64,000 nt of DNA from Bradyrhizobium sp. AZCC 1719 (GCF_036924525.1 NZ_JAZHRU010000001.1:1455001-1519000), one strand, 5' to 3'; positions 45,110 through 56,191 are shown, counted from the stretch's first letter. The notes: generated from the sequence alone by a model not told the origin. A program made the numbers and translations.

Positions 45110-45282
45110 TCTTTGAGCAGCGCCGCTTGCGGGAGCATTTTGGCTTCCGTCCATGGCATCCTCAAGAACGGCTTAGGTTACGAACACCCTGGAAAATACA
45201 ACCAGCGATCACGCAATTTGAACGGCCGGCGCGCTCAAGGGCCGACCACCCGAGCGATGACAGCCGAAGGATAGTTGAGAAC

Positions 45283-45549
45283 ATGGCCAATACGACTTCC
45301 GCCAAAAAGGCGACCCGCAAGATTGCCCGCCGCACCATCGTCAACAAGTCGCGTCGCACCCAGATGCGCGGCGCGGTCCGCACCGTCGAGGAAGCGATCA
45401 AGACCGGCGACCGCAATGCGGCGCTGGAAGCGATGAAGCGCGCGGAACCAGAACTGATGCAGGCGGCGCAGCGCAACATCATTCACAAGAACAATGCAAG
45501 CCGGAAGGTGTCGCGCCTGACGCATGCGATCGCCAAGCTCGCGAAGTGA
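45283..45549 (+). CDS. rpsT: 30S ribosomal protein S20
   Basis: This is an 88-residue, highly basic helical protein binding 16S r[23 protein letters not shown], then [16 protein letters not shown] and the C-terminal [20 protein letters not shown]. Length is normal. It has a strong promoter 210 bp upstream and a clear terminator after it, so it is a single-gene unit. The position before dnaA is usual for the group. Confidence 0.97.
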   Translation: MANTTSAKKATRKIARRTIVNKSRRTQMRGAVRTVEEAIKTGDRNAALEAMKRAEPELMQAAQRNIIHKNNASRKVSRLTHAIAKLAK

Positions 45550-45572
45550 ACTGACAGAAATGAGTATTCGTC

Positions 45573-45598
45573 AAAAGCCCGGCGCCGCCGGGCTTTTT
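45573..45598 (+). terminator. rho-independent terminator of rpsT
   Basis: AAAAGCCCGGC and GCCGGGCTTTTT form a stem with a tiny GCC loop, followed by CTTTTTC. It begins 23 bp after the rpsT stop. Confidence 0.85.
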
Positions 45599-45934
45599 CT
45601 TTTTCTGCCACACCGGCGCATGAGCACGAGCCCGAAATTCATTTTCGTCCCGGACGTGCACCCTGTTGGATTTCGGACACACACCCAAGGCTGCGCGCCG
45701 GATCGACCGTGACAATTCAATTGTCTCGTTGCTGAGCGCCGGCTTGCGTGTCATATTTCGGGCACCCGTAGTTTTACGAGGTGCAACTTATTGCACCAGC
45801 GTTGCCGTGCGCCTTTGCGAGAAGTGCGATCGCGGCGGCTGACCCGATCGGACAACACCCCCCTCCTCCGCCGGCATCGCTCGCGCGAGTTACCCTGCAA
45901 AAACAATTCCGAAAAGCTTCGTCTCGCTAATCAC

Positions 45935-45943
45935 TTATCCACA
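45935..45943 (+). promoter_or_regulatory. perfect DnaA box
   Basis: TTATCCACA matches the DnaA consensus exactly. It is the only perfect copy I found in the dnaA upstream region, 930 bp before the start codon. Confidence 0.7.
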
Positions 45944-46051
45944 TAGCGAGGACAAGCGTTTTGAAAATTGGTCCCGGTAACCAAGATTGTAACGGTTTCT
46001 TAAAAAATTTTGCGCGTGCGGCGAAAATTGTCACGCTCGTTCGCGTCGCGG

Positions 46052-46141
46052 GATTCTCTGCGCTGATTCAAAAACTTGGTGTGGAGTGTCGCATTTGCAG
46101 TGTTGCAACAAAGCCGAAGAGTCACGCGACATCGTCGAATC
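46052..46141. promoter_or_regulatory. cluster of four GANTC (CcrM) sites
   Basis: GATTC at 46052 and 46065, GAGTC at 46119 and GAATC at 46137 lie within 90 bp; two more are at 46577 and 46741. Chance would give about one per 256 bp at even base composition. CcrM methylation state controls dnaA in Caulobacter; the same logic here is inference. Confidence 0.55.
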
Positions 46142-46874
46142 ACGGATTGTCAGAAATCACGCTTGGTGTATTTGTTACTCGTTCGCGACGCTCAAGGCTC
46201 TCCTGACCAGCGCGGTTTGAGACCCAAGAGCGGACGTGCAAATCGGCGGCGGTGTGCGCGTTAGCGACGCTTTCCAAGCGAAGCTGAGTTGGTAACTCAT
46301 AGCAATATGAGGACGGTTGTTCTGTGTCTAAATTTCCCGGCGTGGCGCTCATGTTCAAGCGTGCTCCGGACAAGGGGAATAAGATGCTTGCCGACCATGC
46401 AGCGATTGGGAACGCGGAGCTCGTGAACGTGTTGAAGACGACAGACTGAGGTACGCGGCGGACGCGGCGGTCGAACAAGCGGATGTTCGGTAGCAGCAGA
46501 CTGGCTTTGAAACACTGGTGATCTGGTTACTCGTCGCGCGCTTTCGCGACGAGAGGGGGAGGTACTATGCTTTACGGAATCAACGCGACATTCGGCACGC
46601 TTATTTCCATCGAGACCGCTTCAGAATTCCTGAACAACGTATTTGGCAGTCCCCCTACGCGAGCTCCACACCGAGCGTCGAGTACGCGCTGACCTCGCGG
46701 CAGCCTTCCACTCCATCCAGCCTTTGATCTGTGCAACGGCGATTCCGCCGAACGTTAGATCTGTGTCTGGTGGTTGAAGCGCCGCGCCGAGGTCACGTCT
46801 GGCAGGAGACCTGCAAGGCTACCGCCAGCCGATTTCACAAGACACCATTACTCATTCAGAAAAGTTCTCAGGCA

Positions 46875-48305
46875 ATGACAAATATGGAACAGGATCGCTG
46901 GTCGCGCGTGAAGGGGCGGTTGCGGACGAGTGTGGGCGAGGACGTCTACACGAGCTGGTTTGCGCGCATGGACCTCGAAGGCGTGCAGGACGAAAGCGTC
47001 CATCTGTCGGTGCCGACCCGCTTCCTCAAGAGCTGGATCCAGGCGCATTACGCCGACCGTGTCCTGACCTGCTGGCAGGCCGAGATGCCGGAAGTGCACC
47101 GGATCGACCTCACCGTGCGCACGGCGATGCGATCCACCGCGACCGCCAAGGAACCGACCGCGCCGGCCGATCAACGCCGTACCGAGCAGACCAATGGCCG
47201 GCCCGCGCCTGAATTGCGCGCGACCGCCACTGCGCCGGTGTCCGCAAGCCATGATGCGCTCGGCGGCTCGCCGCTCGACCCGCGCCTGACCTTTGCAAGT
47301 TTTGTCATCGGTCGGTCGAATACCCTCGCCCATGCGGCGGCGCGCCAGGTTGCAGAAGGCCGCCGCGGCGATCCCGTGATGTTCAACCCGCTCTACATTC
47401 ACGCCGGCGTCGGCCTCGGCAAAACCCACTTGCTGCAGGCCGTGACGTGGGCCGGCAATTCCGGGAATGAGCGCAAGGTGCTCTATCTCACCGCCGAGAA
47501 ATTCATGTACGGCTTTGTCGCAGCGCTGAAGACGCAGACGGCGCTGGCGTTCAAGGAGGCGCTGCGCGGCATCGACGTGCTTGTGATCGATGACCTGCAG
47601 TTCCTGCAGGGCAAGTCGACCCAGGCCGAGTTCTGCCACACGCTGAACGCGCTGATCGATGCCGGACGTCAGGTGGTGATCGCCGCCGACCGCCCGCCGT
47701 CTGATCTCGAAAGCCTCGACGACCGCGTGCGCTCGCGGCTGGCCGGCGGCCTCGTCGTCGAGATGGGCTCGCTCGGCGAAGAGCTGCGGCTCGGCATCCT
47801 GAAATCGCGCGTGGCGGCAGCGCGCGCGCATCATGCGAGCTTCGATGTGCCGGAAGCAGTGCTGGATTATCTGGCGCGCACCATCACCCACAACGGCCGC
47901 GATCTCGAAGGCGCCATCAACCGCCTGCTCGCCCATTCCAAGCTCAACGCCCAGCCGGTGACGCTGGAAATGGCCGAGCGCGAAGTGCGCGACCTGATCC
48001 GTCCGCAGGAACCGAAGCGGATCAAGATCGAGGACATCCAGCGGGTTGTCGCCCGGCAGTACAATGTCAGCCGTTCGGATCTCTTGTCGTCGCGGCGGAC
48101 CGCGAACGTGGTTCGCCCGCGCCAGGTGGCGATGTATCTGGCAAAGACGCTGACGCTGCGCTCGCTGCCCGAGATCGGCCGCCGGTTCGGCGGACGCGAC
48201 CACACCACGGTGCTGCACGCCGTGCGCAAGATAGAGGCACTGGTGGCCCGGGATATCGCGCTGTCCGAAGAGGTCGAGTCTCTGAAGCGGCAATTGCAGG
48301 AATAG
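46875..48305 (+). CDS. dnaA: chromosomal replication initiator protein DnaA
   Basis: DnaA binds DnaA boxes and opens the origin. The 476 residues show domain I ([20 protein letters not shown] with [11 protein letters not shown]), a variable linker at about 80-130, and the AAA+ domain with Walker [16 protein letters not shown] near 178, Walker [13 protein letters not shown] and the sensor region. Domain IV carries the box-binding signature [17 protein letters not shown]. The ATG at 46875 is chosen because domain I begins there; the frame extends 48 codons upstream without conservation. Confidence 0.97.
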   Translation: MTNMEQDRWSRVKGRLRTSVGEDVYTSWFARMDLEGVQDESVHLSVPTRFLKSWIQAHYADRVLTCWQAEMPEVHRIDLTVRTAMRSTATAKEPTAPADQRRTEQTNGRPAPELRATATAPVSASHDALGGSPLDPRLTFASFVIGRSNTLAHAAARQVAEGRRGDPVMFNPLYIHAGVGLGKTHLLQAVTWAGNSGNERKVLYLTAEKFMYGFVAALKTQTALAFKEALRGIDVLVIDDLQFLQGKSTQAEFCHTLNALIDAGRQVVIAADRPPSDLESLDDRVRSRLAGGLVVEMGSLGEELRLGILKSRVAAARAHHASFDVPEAVLDYLARTITHNGRDLEGAINRLLAHSKLNAQPVTLEMAEREVRDLIRPQEPKRIKIEDIQRVVARQYNVSRSDLLSSRRTANVVRPRQVAMYLAKTLTLRSLPEIGRRFGGRDHTTVLHAVRKIEALVARDIALSEEVESLKRQLQE

Positions 48306-48309
48306 CGGC

Positions 48310-48436
48310 TATAGCGTTTTCGCGCGAAGCATGTCCTCGGACCTGATCCGTGGATGGGTACCGGTTCGCGTGAGAAAACGCGTCAAAGCACGAATCTAGA
48401 GCGTCGGTTCTAATTCAGTCAGAACCGATGCTCTAG
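48310..48436. repeat. dispersed rhizobial repeat after dnaA
   Basis: The segment from AGCGTTTTCGCGCGAAGCAT through GAGAAAACGCGTCAAA to the hairpin GAGCGTCGGTTCT...AGAACCGATGCTC matches, from memory, a sequence common in Bradyrhizobium intergenic regions. Confidence 0.65.
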
Positions 48437-48466
48437 CAGGGAACAGGATCTGGCTCCTCCCCAGCC

Positions 48467-48524
48467 TCTCCCGCCCACCCAACTCGGGTAAACCCGAGTT
48501 GGGTGGGCGGGAGAATTTTTTTCT
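48467..48524 (+). terminator. very strong terminator between dnaA and dnaN
   Basis: A perfect 22-bp stem (TCTCCCGCCCACCCAACTCG... at 48467-48488 pairing with 48493-48514) closes on a TAAA loop and is followed by ATTTTTTTCT. It should end dnaA transcripts and separate dnaA from dnaN. Confidence 0.85.
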
Positions 48525-48714
48525 GCGGCCATTTTTCGCCGCAAAAGTCGGGGAACGGCGGCCTGCTCCCTTGCACCGGCGCCCCATCCGCGCCACCTTG
48601 CGGTCCCCCCGGGGGTTTGATCAAATCCGGTCATGATCCGGCTTTTCGGGTTTCCAATGCCGCGGCGCTGCCTTGACGGGCCGCCCGGCTTTTCCATCTC
48701 TGGCGGATATTGCA

Positions 48715-49833
48715 ATGAAGGTCACCGTCGAACGCGCGCAACTGCTGAAATCGCTGGGTCACGTCCATCGCGTGGTCGAGCGCCGCAACACCATCCCGAT
48801 CCTCGGCAATGTGCTGGTCCGCGCCGAAAACGCCAGGCTGTCGCTGAAGGCGACGGACCTCGATCTGGAGGTGACCGAAACGCTGGCGGCGGAGACCGGA
48901 ACCGCCGGCTCCACCACCGTGCCGGCGCATATGTTCTATGACATCGTCCGCAAACTGCCCGACGGCGCGCAGATCGTGCTGGAAGCCGACGGCGACCGTT
49001 CGGTGATGGCCATCCGCGCCGGCCGCTCGCGCTTCACCCTGCAGACCCTGCCCGAAAGCGATTTCCCCGATCTCGCCGCCGGCGAGATGACGCATTCGTT
49101 CTCGCTCACGGCTGCCGGCGTCAAGCGCCTGATCGACCGTACGCAGTTTGCGATCTCGACCGAAGAGACCCGCTATTACCTCAACGGCATCTACCTGCAC
49201 ACGGCCGGCAGCGCCAAGGCCGCGACGCTGCGCGGGGTTGCGACCGACGGACATCGGCTGGCGCAGATCGATCTGGAGCTGCCCTCCGGCGCCACCGGCA
49301 TGCCCGGCGTGATCGTGCCGCGCAAAACGGTGGGCGAGGTGCTGCGGCTGATCGAGGACAATGAAGCCGAAGTCAAAATCGAACTGTCGCAGGGCAAAAT
49401 CCGCTTCACCCTCGGCAATGTGGTGCTGACCTCAAAGCTGATCGATGGAACCTTCCCGGATTATGGCCGCGTCATCCCGCAGAACAACGACAAGGAACTG
49501 ATCGTCGACAAGAAGGATTTCGAGGCGGCGGTAGATCGCGTCTCGACCATTTCGAGCGAGCGCGGCAGGGCCGTAAAGCTGGCGCTGTCCGCCGGCAGGC
49601 TCGTGCTGTCGGTGACCAATCCGGATTCCGGCAGCGCCACCGAAGAACTCGAAGTCGAATACGCCTCCGACGCGCTCGATATCGGCTTCAACTCGCGCTA
49701 CCTGCTCGACATCGCCGCCCAGATCGAAGGCGAAGTCGCCGTGCTCCGCCTCGCCGACCCCGGCTCGCCGACCCTGGTGCAGGACAAGGACAACAAGGGC
49801 GCACTCTACGTGCTGATGCCGATGCGGGTGTGA
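48715..49833 (+). CDS. dnaN: DNA polymerase III beta subunit (sliding clamp)
   Basis: This is the 372-residue clamp with three similar domains. The start MKVTVERAQLLKSLGHVHRV and the end GALYVLMPMRV are classical, and RLIDRTQFAISTEETRYYLN and DNEAEVKIELSQGKIRFTLG lie in domains 2 and 3. The ATG at 48715 gives the usual length. An insert-like DUF559 unit begins 28 bp after its stop. Confidence 0.97.
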   Translation: MKVTVERAQLLKSLGHVHRVVERRNTIPILGNVLVRAENARLSLKATDLDLEVTETLAAETGTAGSTTVPAHMFYDIVRKLPDGAQIVLEADGDRSVMAIRAGRSRFTLQTLPESDFPDLAAGEMTHSFSLTAAGVKRLIDRTQFAISTEETRYYLNGIYLHTAGSAKAATLRGVATDGHRLAQIDLELPSGATGMPGVIVPRKTVGEVLRLIEDNEAEVKIELSQGKIRFTLGNVVLTSKLIDGTFPDYGRVIPQNNDKELIVDKKDFEAAVDRVSTISSERGRAVKLALSAGRLVLSVTNPDSGSATEELEVEYASDALDIGFNSRYLLDIAAQIEGEVAVLRLADPGSPTLVQDKDNKGALYVLMPMRV

Positions 49834-50288
49834 CTGCGCCTCGCGAAACGGACACCGACCTTCCCTCTCCCCTTGTGGGAGAGGGTGGCGCCGAACAAAG
49901 TTCGGCGACGGGTGAGGGGTTCGCGCCGCATACACCAAGCCATAGGCCTGTCGCCAAGCGCATCCGCAGCTTCGCCAAGAAGATGCGTCACGAGCCCACC
50001 GATGCGGAATTAGCCATTTGGCGACTGCTTCGCGACCGGCGCCTCGCACGTTTCAAATTTCGACGGCAAGTTCCATTCGGAAACTTTATTCTCGATTTTG
50101 TCTGTTTCGAGAAGCGCCTGGTCATCGAAGTCGATGGAAGTCAGCACGCATCATCGACACGTGACGAAGCGAGGGAAGCGGTGTTGATCGCTGAAGGATT
50201 TCGAATTGCGCGCTACTGGAACAATGACGTGCTGCAACAACCCTCTGCCGTGTTGGAGGACATTTTCGTGAAGCTCGCCGAGCGGTAA
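49830..50288 (+). CDS. DUF559 domain-containing protein (Vsr/PD-(D/E)XK-like endonuclease)
   Basis: The domain part is MRHEPTDAELAIWRLLRDRR, FKFRRQVPFGNFILDFVCFE, RLVIEVDGSQHA and FRIARYWNNDVLQQPSAVLE, the full DUF559 set with the likely active-site D, E and D/H. These proteins are related to very-short-patch repair endonucleases; their job is unknown. The start is uncertain: GTG 49830 overlaps the dnaN stop, GTG 49875 lies inside the left repeat, and ATG 49983 would cut the first helix. The TAA abuts the right repeat directly. It interrupts the dnaN-recF order. Confidence 0.8.
   Translation: MTAPRETDTDLPSPLVGEGGAEQSSATGEGFAPHTPSHRPVAKRIRSFAKKMRHEPTDAELAIWRLLRDRRLARFKFRRQVPFGNFILDFVCFEKRLVIEVDGSQHASSTRDEAREAVLIAEGFRIARYWNNDVLQQPSAVLEDIFVKLAER
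49854..49861 (+). repeat. 8-bp direct repeat, left copy
   Basis: ACCGACCT here is repeated at 50357-50364, just outside both ends of the DUF559 unit, as expected of a target-site duplication. Confidence 0.5.
49863..49922 (+). repeat. left inverted repeat of the DUF559 unit
   Basis: The 60 nt contain an outer hairpin (CCTCTCCC...GGGAGAGG), GTGGCGCC, an inner hairpin GCCGAAC-AAA-GTTCGGC, then GACGGGTGAGGGGTTC. It is identical to the reverse complement of the right copy except within the 11-nt inner hairpin. Confidence 0.85.
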
Positions 50289-50348
50289 GAACCCCTCACC
50301 CGTCGCCTCACTTCGTGAGGCGCCACCCTCTCCCACAAGGGGAGAGGG
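50289..50348 (-). repeat. right inverted repeat of the DUF559 unit
   Basis: Reverse complement of the left repeat; the inner hairpin reads GCCTCAC-GAA-GTGAGGC on the minus strand. The stem bases differ from the left copy but pair with each other, so the hairpin is kept while its sequence changes. It begins directly after the DUF559 stop codon. Confidence 0.85.
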
Positions 50349-50356
50349 GAAGAAAG

Positions 50357-50364
50357 ACCGACCT
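50357..50364 (+). repeat. 8-bp direct repeat, right copy
   Basis: ACCGACCT, the partner of 49854-49861, lies eight bases before the recF start codon. Confidence 0.5.
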
Positions 50365-50372
50365 GACTCATC

Positions 50373-51509
50373 ATGACCCCCTCCCGCATCCATCGCCTGT
50401 CGCTCACGCACTTCCGCAATTATCGCGCGGCGAGCGTGCAGGTGCGCGGCGATATGGTGGTGCTGGTGGGGCCGAACGGCGCCGGCAAGACCAATTGCCT
50501 CGAGGCGATCTCGTTTCTGTCGCCGGGTCGCGGCCTGCGGCGCGCGACGCTGGAGGATGTCGCCGACAATCAGGGCGACGGCTCCTGGGCGGTGTCGGCC
50601 GAGGTGGAGGGCGCGCTGGGGCTTGCCACGCTTGGCACCGGCATCGATGCACCGGGAACAGAGGCCTCGTCCAGCCGGCGCTGCCGGATCGACCGCGAGC
50701 CGGTGGGTTCGGCGGCCGCGTTTGGCGAACATTTGCGCATGGTGTGGCTGACGCCGGCGATGGACGGCCTTTTCCTTGGCGCGGCCTCGGAGCGGAGGCG
50801 CTTCTTCGACCGCCTGGTGCTGGCGATCGACAGCGAGCATTCCAGTCGCGTTTCCGCGCTGGAGCGCTCGCTGCGTTCGCGCAACCGCCTGCTCGAAGTG
50901 CGCAATTATGACGACCATTGGTGCGACGCGATCGAGCGCGAAACTGCCGAGCTGGCGGTTGCGGTTGCCGCCACGCGCGGCCAGACCGTGACGAGACTGG
51001 CGGCGATGCTGCGTGAACGTGGCGCGGCTTCGGCCTTTCCGTCGGCGCAGATCATGCTCGACGGCTGGATGGAGAATGCGCTGGTCAATGAATCCGCAAC
51101 CGCCGTGGAGGATCGCTACCGCGAGATCCTGCGCGCCAGCCGCGCCCGCGACGCCGCCGCCGGCCGCACGCTGGACGGGCCCCATCTCACGGACTTGCAG
51201 GTGATCTACGCGCCAAAAAACATGCCGGCGCGCGACGCCTCCACCGGCGAGCAGAAGGCGCTGCTGATCGGGCTGGTGCTGGCCCATGCCACGCTGGTCG
51301 CCGAGATGACCGGGATCGTACCGTTACTCCTGCTCGACGAAGTCGTCGCACATCTTGATCCCGTCAGGCGCAAGGCGCTGTTCGATGAACTCGCAAAGCT
51401 CGGCGCACAAGTCTGGATGACCGGCGCAGATCCGGCAGCGTTCGTCGATATCGGAGCGACCGGCGAGATTTTTGACGTCGAGTCTGGTCGGGTGAGCCGC
51501 CGCGCCTAA
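50373..51509 (+). CDS. recF: DNA replication and repair protein RecF
   Basis: This is a 378-residue SMC-like ATPase that loads RecA at gaps with RecO and RecR. It shows Walker A VVLVGPNGAGKTNCLEAI (about 30-47), the signature-type STGEQKALLIGLVLAHA and Walker B PLLLLDEVVAHLDPVRRKAL. The start MTPSRIHRLSLTHFRNYRAA is typical. No clear Shine-Dalgarno sequence is seen before the ATG; the upstream DNA is the end of the DUF559 unit, so expression signals may have been changed. Confidence 0.96.
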   Translation: MTPSRIHRLSLTHFRNYRAASVQVRGDMVVLVGPNGAGKTNCLEAISFLSPGRGLRRATLEDVADNQGDGSWAVSAEVEGALGLATLGTGIDAPGTEASSSRRCRIDREPVGSAAAFGEHLRMVWLTPAMDGLFLGAASERRRFFDRLVLAIDSEHSSRVSALERSLRSRNRLLEVRNYDDHWCDAIERETAELAVAVAATRGQTVTRLAAMLRERGAASAFPSAQIMLDGWMENALVNESATAVEDRYREILRASRARDAAAGRTLDGPHLTDLQVIYAPKNMPARDASTGEQKALLIGLVLAHATLVAEMTGIVPLLLLDEVVAHLDPVRRKALFDELAKLGAQVWMTGADPAAFVDIGATGEIFDVESGRVSRRA

Positions 51510-51516
51510 AGGCTGT

Positions 51517-53451
51517 TCAACGCCTCTTACCCTCTGATGCCTGCCCGCCGAGCAAGCGATCGATGATCGATGCGATCAGGAATACCGACCCCTTTTCGGT
51601 CAGGTGGACCTGATCGCTCGCGGTCAAATCGCCTGCCGCATAGCCAATGCGCGTCAGGCAACCCTGCGCGTTGCAAAGGACGTCCGACGCCGAGATGAAT
51701 TCCGCTCCGAGCGGCTCGAGCCTGGCGCGCATGATGGCATCGTAGGCGCTGGGCGGGATGCCGTTGGGCGAACGCTGCGGGATCAGCGTGCGATGGAGCA
51801 TGAAGTATCGGAGCACTTCGGACGGAAGCCCGCGCCGCCACATCGGCACCCCACCGAGAACAACGACGCGGGCATTTGTCTCCCTCTTCAACGCGACCAC
51901 CGTCTCGGCCACGTTATCGAGATGTTTTTCCCAGGTTCCGTGCAGCAATACGACGTCGGGCTTGATCTGCCGAGCGAGCGACAAGACCTTGTCATTCATC
52001 GCCCGGCAATTGGGCGTGCTCGCGATGTCGGCATTCAGCGCCGGAACGCAGGAACTGGAGGTGAGCTGCGCAATGCCGAAGCCTCGTGCCTCCTGTGCCT
52101 TGCGCAGTCCGGGCAACAGCGCGCCGGCGGTCGAGTCGCCCCATATCAGAACCAGCGGACGCCGATCACGCTCGATGCAGGTCTCGGCAAACGTCATTTC
52201 GCGGCTGAGATCAAGCAGGCATTCGTGAAACCGCCACTTGAAACTCTCCGTCGTCACGTTGGCCATCGCGCGGATTTCCGGTGGCAGCCGGGAATCGAAG
52301 CCGCGCCCCCAGATGACGGCAATGCCGGCGACTGCGATCATCGCCATGCCCGTCCCAAGCCCGAACATTTTGCGTCGGCTTGGGCAGCCGAAACGGAACG
52401 GCCTCTCGACAAACCGGTAGGTCGTCCAGGCCAGCAGCGCGCTCGCAAGCAGGATCAACTCACGCTCCGGCAAGGTCAGCGGACCGAATTTGATAATCCC
52501 GCCGAACACCAATAGCGGCCAGTGCCAGAGATAGAGCGGGTAGCTGATCAGCCCGATCCATACCAAAGGCGGGCTTGCGAGTACGGCCCGGTTCACCCAG
52601 GCCGCGGGCGATGACAGCAGAAGCGCGGTGCCGGCGACCGGCAACACCGCCCACCAGCCCGGAAAGGCGCGATGGCTGTCGAGGATCACGGCAGCTAGAG
52701 CGATCAGTGCCACGCCGATCCAGGCGCGCCAATCACTCGCTTTAACGCTGTGGCCGATCCTGTTCCAGCCGTACGCCAGCGCCGCTCCGGTGAGCAATTC
52801 GAACGCGCGCGTAAACGGCAGATAGAAGGTCGCAACGGGATTCGAGCCGATCAGCGCGACATTGAGCAGGAAAGACCCGATGCCGAGCACCACGGCCATC
52901 GCCATGATGCTCATTCGCAGCCGGGCTGCGAGCATCAGCAGCAGCGGCCAGAACAGATAAAACTGCTCCTCGATGCCGAGCGACCACAGGTGCAGCAGCG
53001 GCTTCTTGGCGGATTCGACATCGAAATAGCCGGAGTGCAGCAACAGCGCGATATTGGCCAAAAACGCCGCACTGGCGAAACTGTCGCTGCCGAGCTGTGC
53101 GAAGGCCGACGGCAGCATCCAGAACCAGCCCAGCACCAATGTCGCAGAGAGCACCACGATCAGCGCCGGGAAGATGCGCCGGATCCGCCGGTTGTAGAAT
53201 CCGATCAGACTGAAGCGACCGAGTTCCAGTTCGCGCACGATGATTCCCGTGATCAGAAAGCCCGAGATCACGAAGAACACGTCGACGCCGATGAAGCCGC
53301 CCGGCATGGCGTCCGGGAATGCATGGAAATTCAGGACCAGCATCACGGCGATGGCCCGGAGGCCGTCGACATCCGGCCGATATTTTGGGGAAGACGAGGT
53401 CAATTGGAGAGCGAACCCAGGATCGCTGTGGACGGCGCACAACGACGACAA
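51517..53451 (-). CDS. acyltransferase 3 family protein with C-terminal SGNH domain (OafA/YrhL-like)
   Basis: This is a protein of about 644 residues. The membrane O-acyltransferase part (about 25-370) begins KYRPDVDGLRAIAVMLVLNF and contains GFIGVDVFFVISGFLITGII and the RRIRRIFPALIVVLSATLVL loop. A periplasmic SGNH hydrolase-like domain follows (WGDSTAGAL, then DQVHLTEKG). Such proteins O-acetylate surface sugars. No ATG or GTG start exists between an in-frame TAG near 53472 and the first motif, so translation must use TTG (53451, 53442 or 53403). It lies inverted between recF and gyrB. Confidence 0.88.
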   Translation of the reverse strand: MSSLCAVHSDPGFALQLTSSSPKYRPDVDGLRAIAVMLVLNFHAFPDAMPGGFIGVDVFFVISGFLITGIIVRELELGRFSLIGFYNRRIRRIFPALIVVLSATLVLGWFWMLPSAFAQLGSDSFASAAFLANIALLLHSGYFDVESAKKPLLHLWSLGIEEQFYLFWPLLLMLAARLRMSIMAMAVVLGIGSFLLNVALIGSNPVATFYLPFTRAFELLTGAALAYGWNRIGHSVKASDWRAWIGVALIALAAVILDSHRAFPGWWAVLPVAGTALLLSSPAAWVNRAVLASPPLVWIGLISYPLYLWHWPLLVFGGIIKFGPLTLPERELILLASALLAWTTYRFVERPFRFGCPSRRKMFGLGTGMAMIAVAGIAVIWGRGFDSRLPPEIRAMANVTTESFKWRFHECLLDLSREMTFAETCIERDRRPLVLIWGDSTAGALLPGLRKAQEARGFGIAQLTSSSCVPALNADIASTPNCRAMNDKVLSLARQIKPDVVLLHGTWEKHLDNVAETVVALKRETNARVVVLGGVPMWRRGLPSEVLRYFMLHRTLIPQRSPNGIPPSAYDAIMRARLEPLGAEFISASDVLCNAQGCLTRIGYAAGDLTASDQVHLTEKGSVFLIASIIDRLLGGQASEGKRR

Positions 53452-53654
53452 GCTGCCGCGCCGCCTTCTCTAGCAGGTCCGCAGCAGACTGCCATTTCCC
53501 ATCGCGCGGCGTCCAAAAATCCGGCGATCGAGGGCGCAGAAGCAGCCCTCGAATCGCGCTTTTCGGGGCCTCCAGAATCGGCCCTTGGAGACCTTGAAAA
53601 AGGGTAAAAAACCACCATTTATTCAACAGCTTGCACACAGAGAGATTGCGCTAG

Positions 53655-56177
<2,523 letters not shown>

Positions 56178-56191
56178 GGCAGGACGCGTCC

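Larger units (their letters stand above)
45600..46874. other. dnaA upstream region, 1.3 kb without a convincing gene
   Basis: No reading frame here has family character. The stretch has AT-richer patches (around TTAAAAAATTTT near 46001), one perfect DnaA box and six GANTC sites, four of them within 90 bp. It is likely the dnaA promoter and control region and might belong to a replication origin, but origins in this class are often elsewhere, near hemE, so oriC is not claimed. Confidence 0.55.
49862..50356. mobile_element. candidate mobile unit: DUF559 gene between 60-nt inverted repeats
   Basis: The unit of about 495 bp consists of a left repeat, the DUF559 frame and a right inverted repeat, framed by the direct repeat ACCGACCT. 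It lies between dnaN and recF, which are normally adjacent. No transposase motif is present, so movement would need the DUF559 nuclease or outside help. This is inference from structure. Confidence 0.55.

Noticed and set aside
45961..46206. 81-codon plus-strand frame in the dnaA upstream region
   Set aside because: No ribosome-binding site, no family character, and it covers the AT-rich patch and the GANTC cluster; more likely regulatory DNA.
45600..46874. Chromosomal origin oriC
   Set aside because: Only one perfect DnaA box was found and origins in related bacteria often lie near hemE; kept as a possibility but not called.
46848..48293. 481-codon frame antisense to dnaA
   Set aside because: High-GC shadow of the real gene; no domain character and rich in Arg/His/Gln. 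DnaA motifs on the plus strand are complete.
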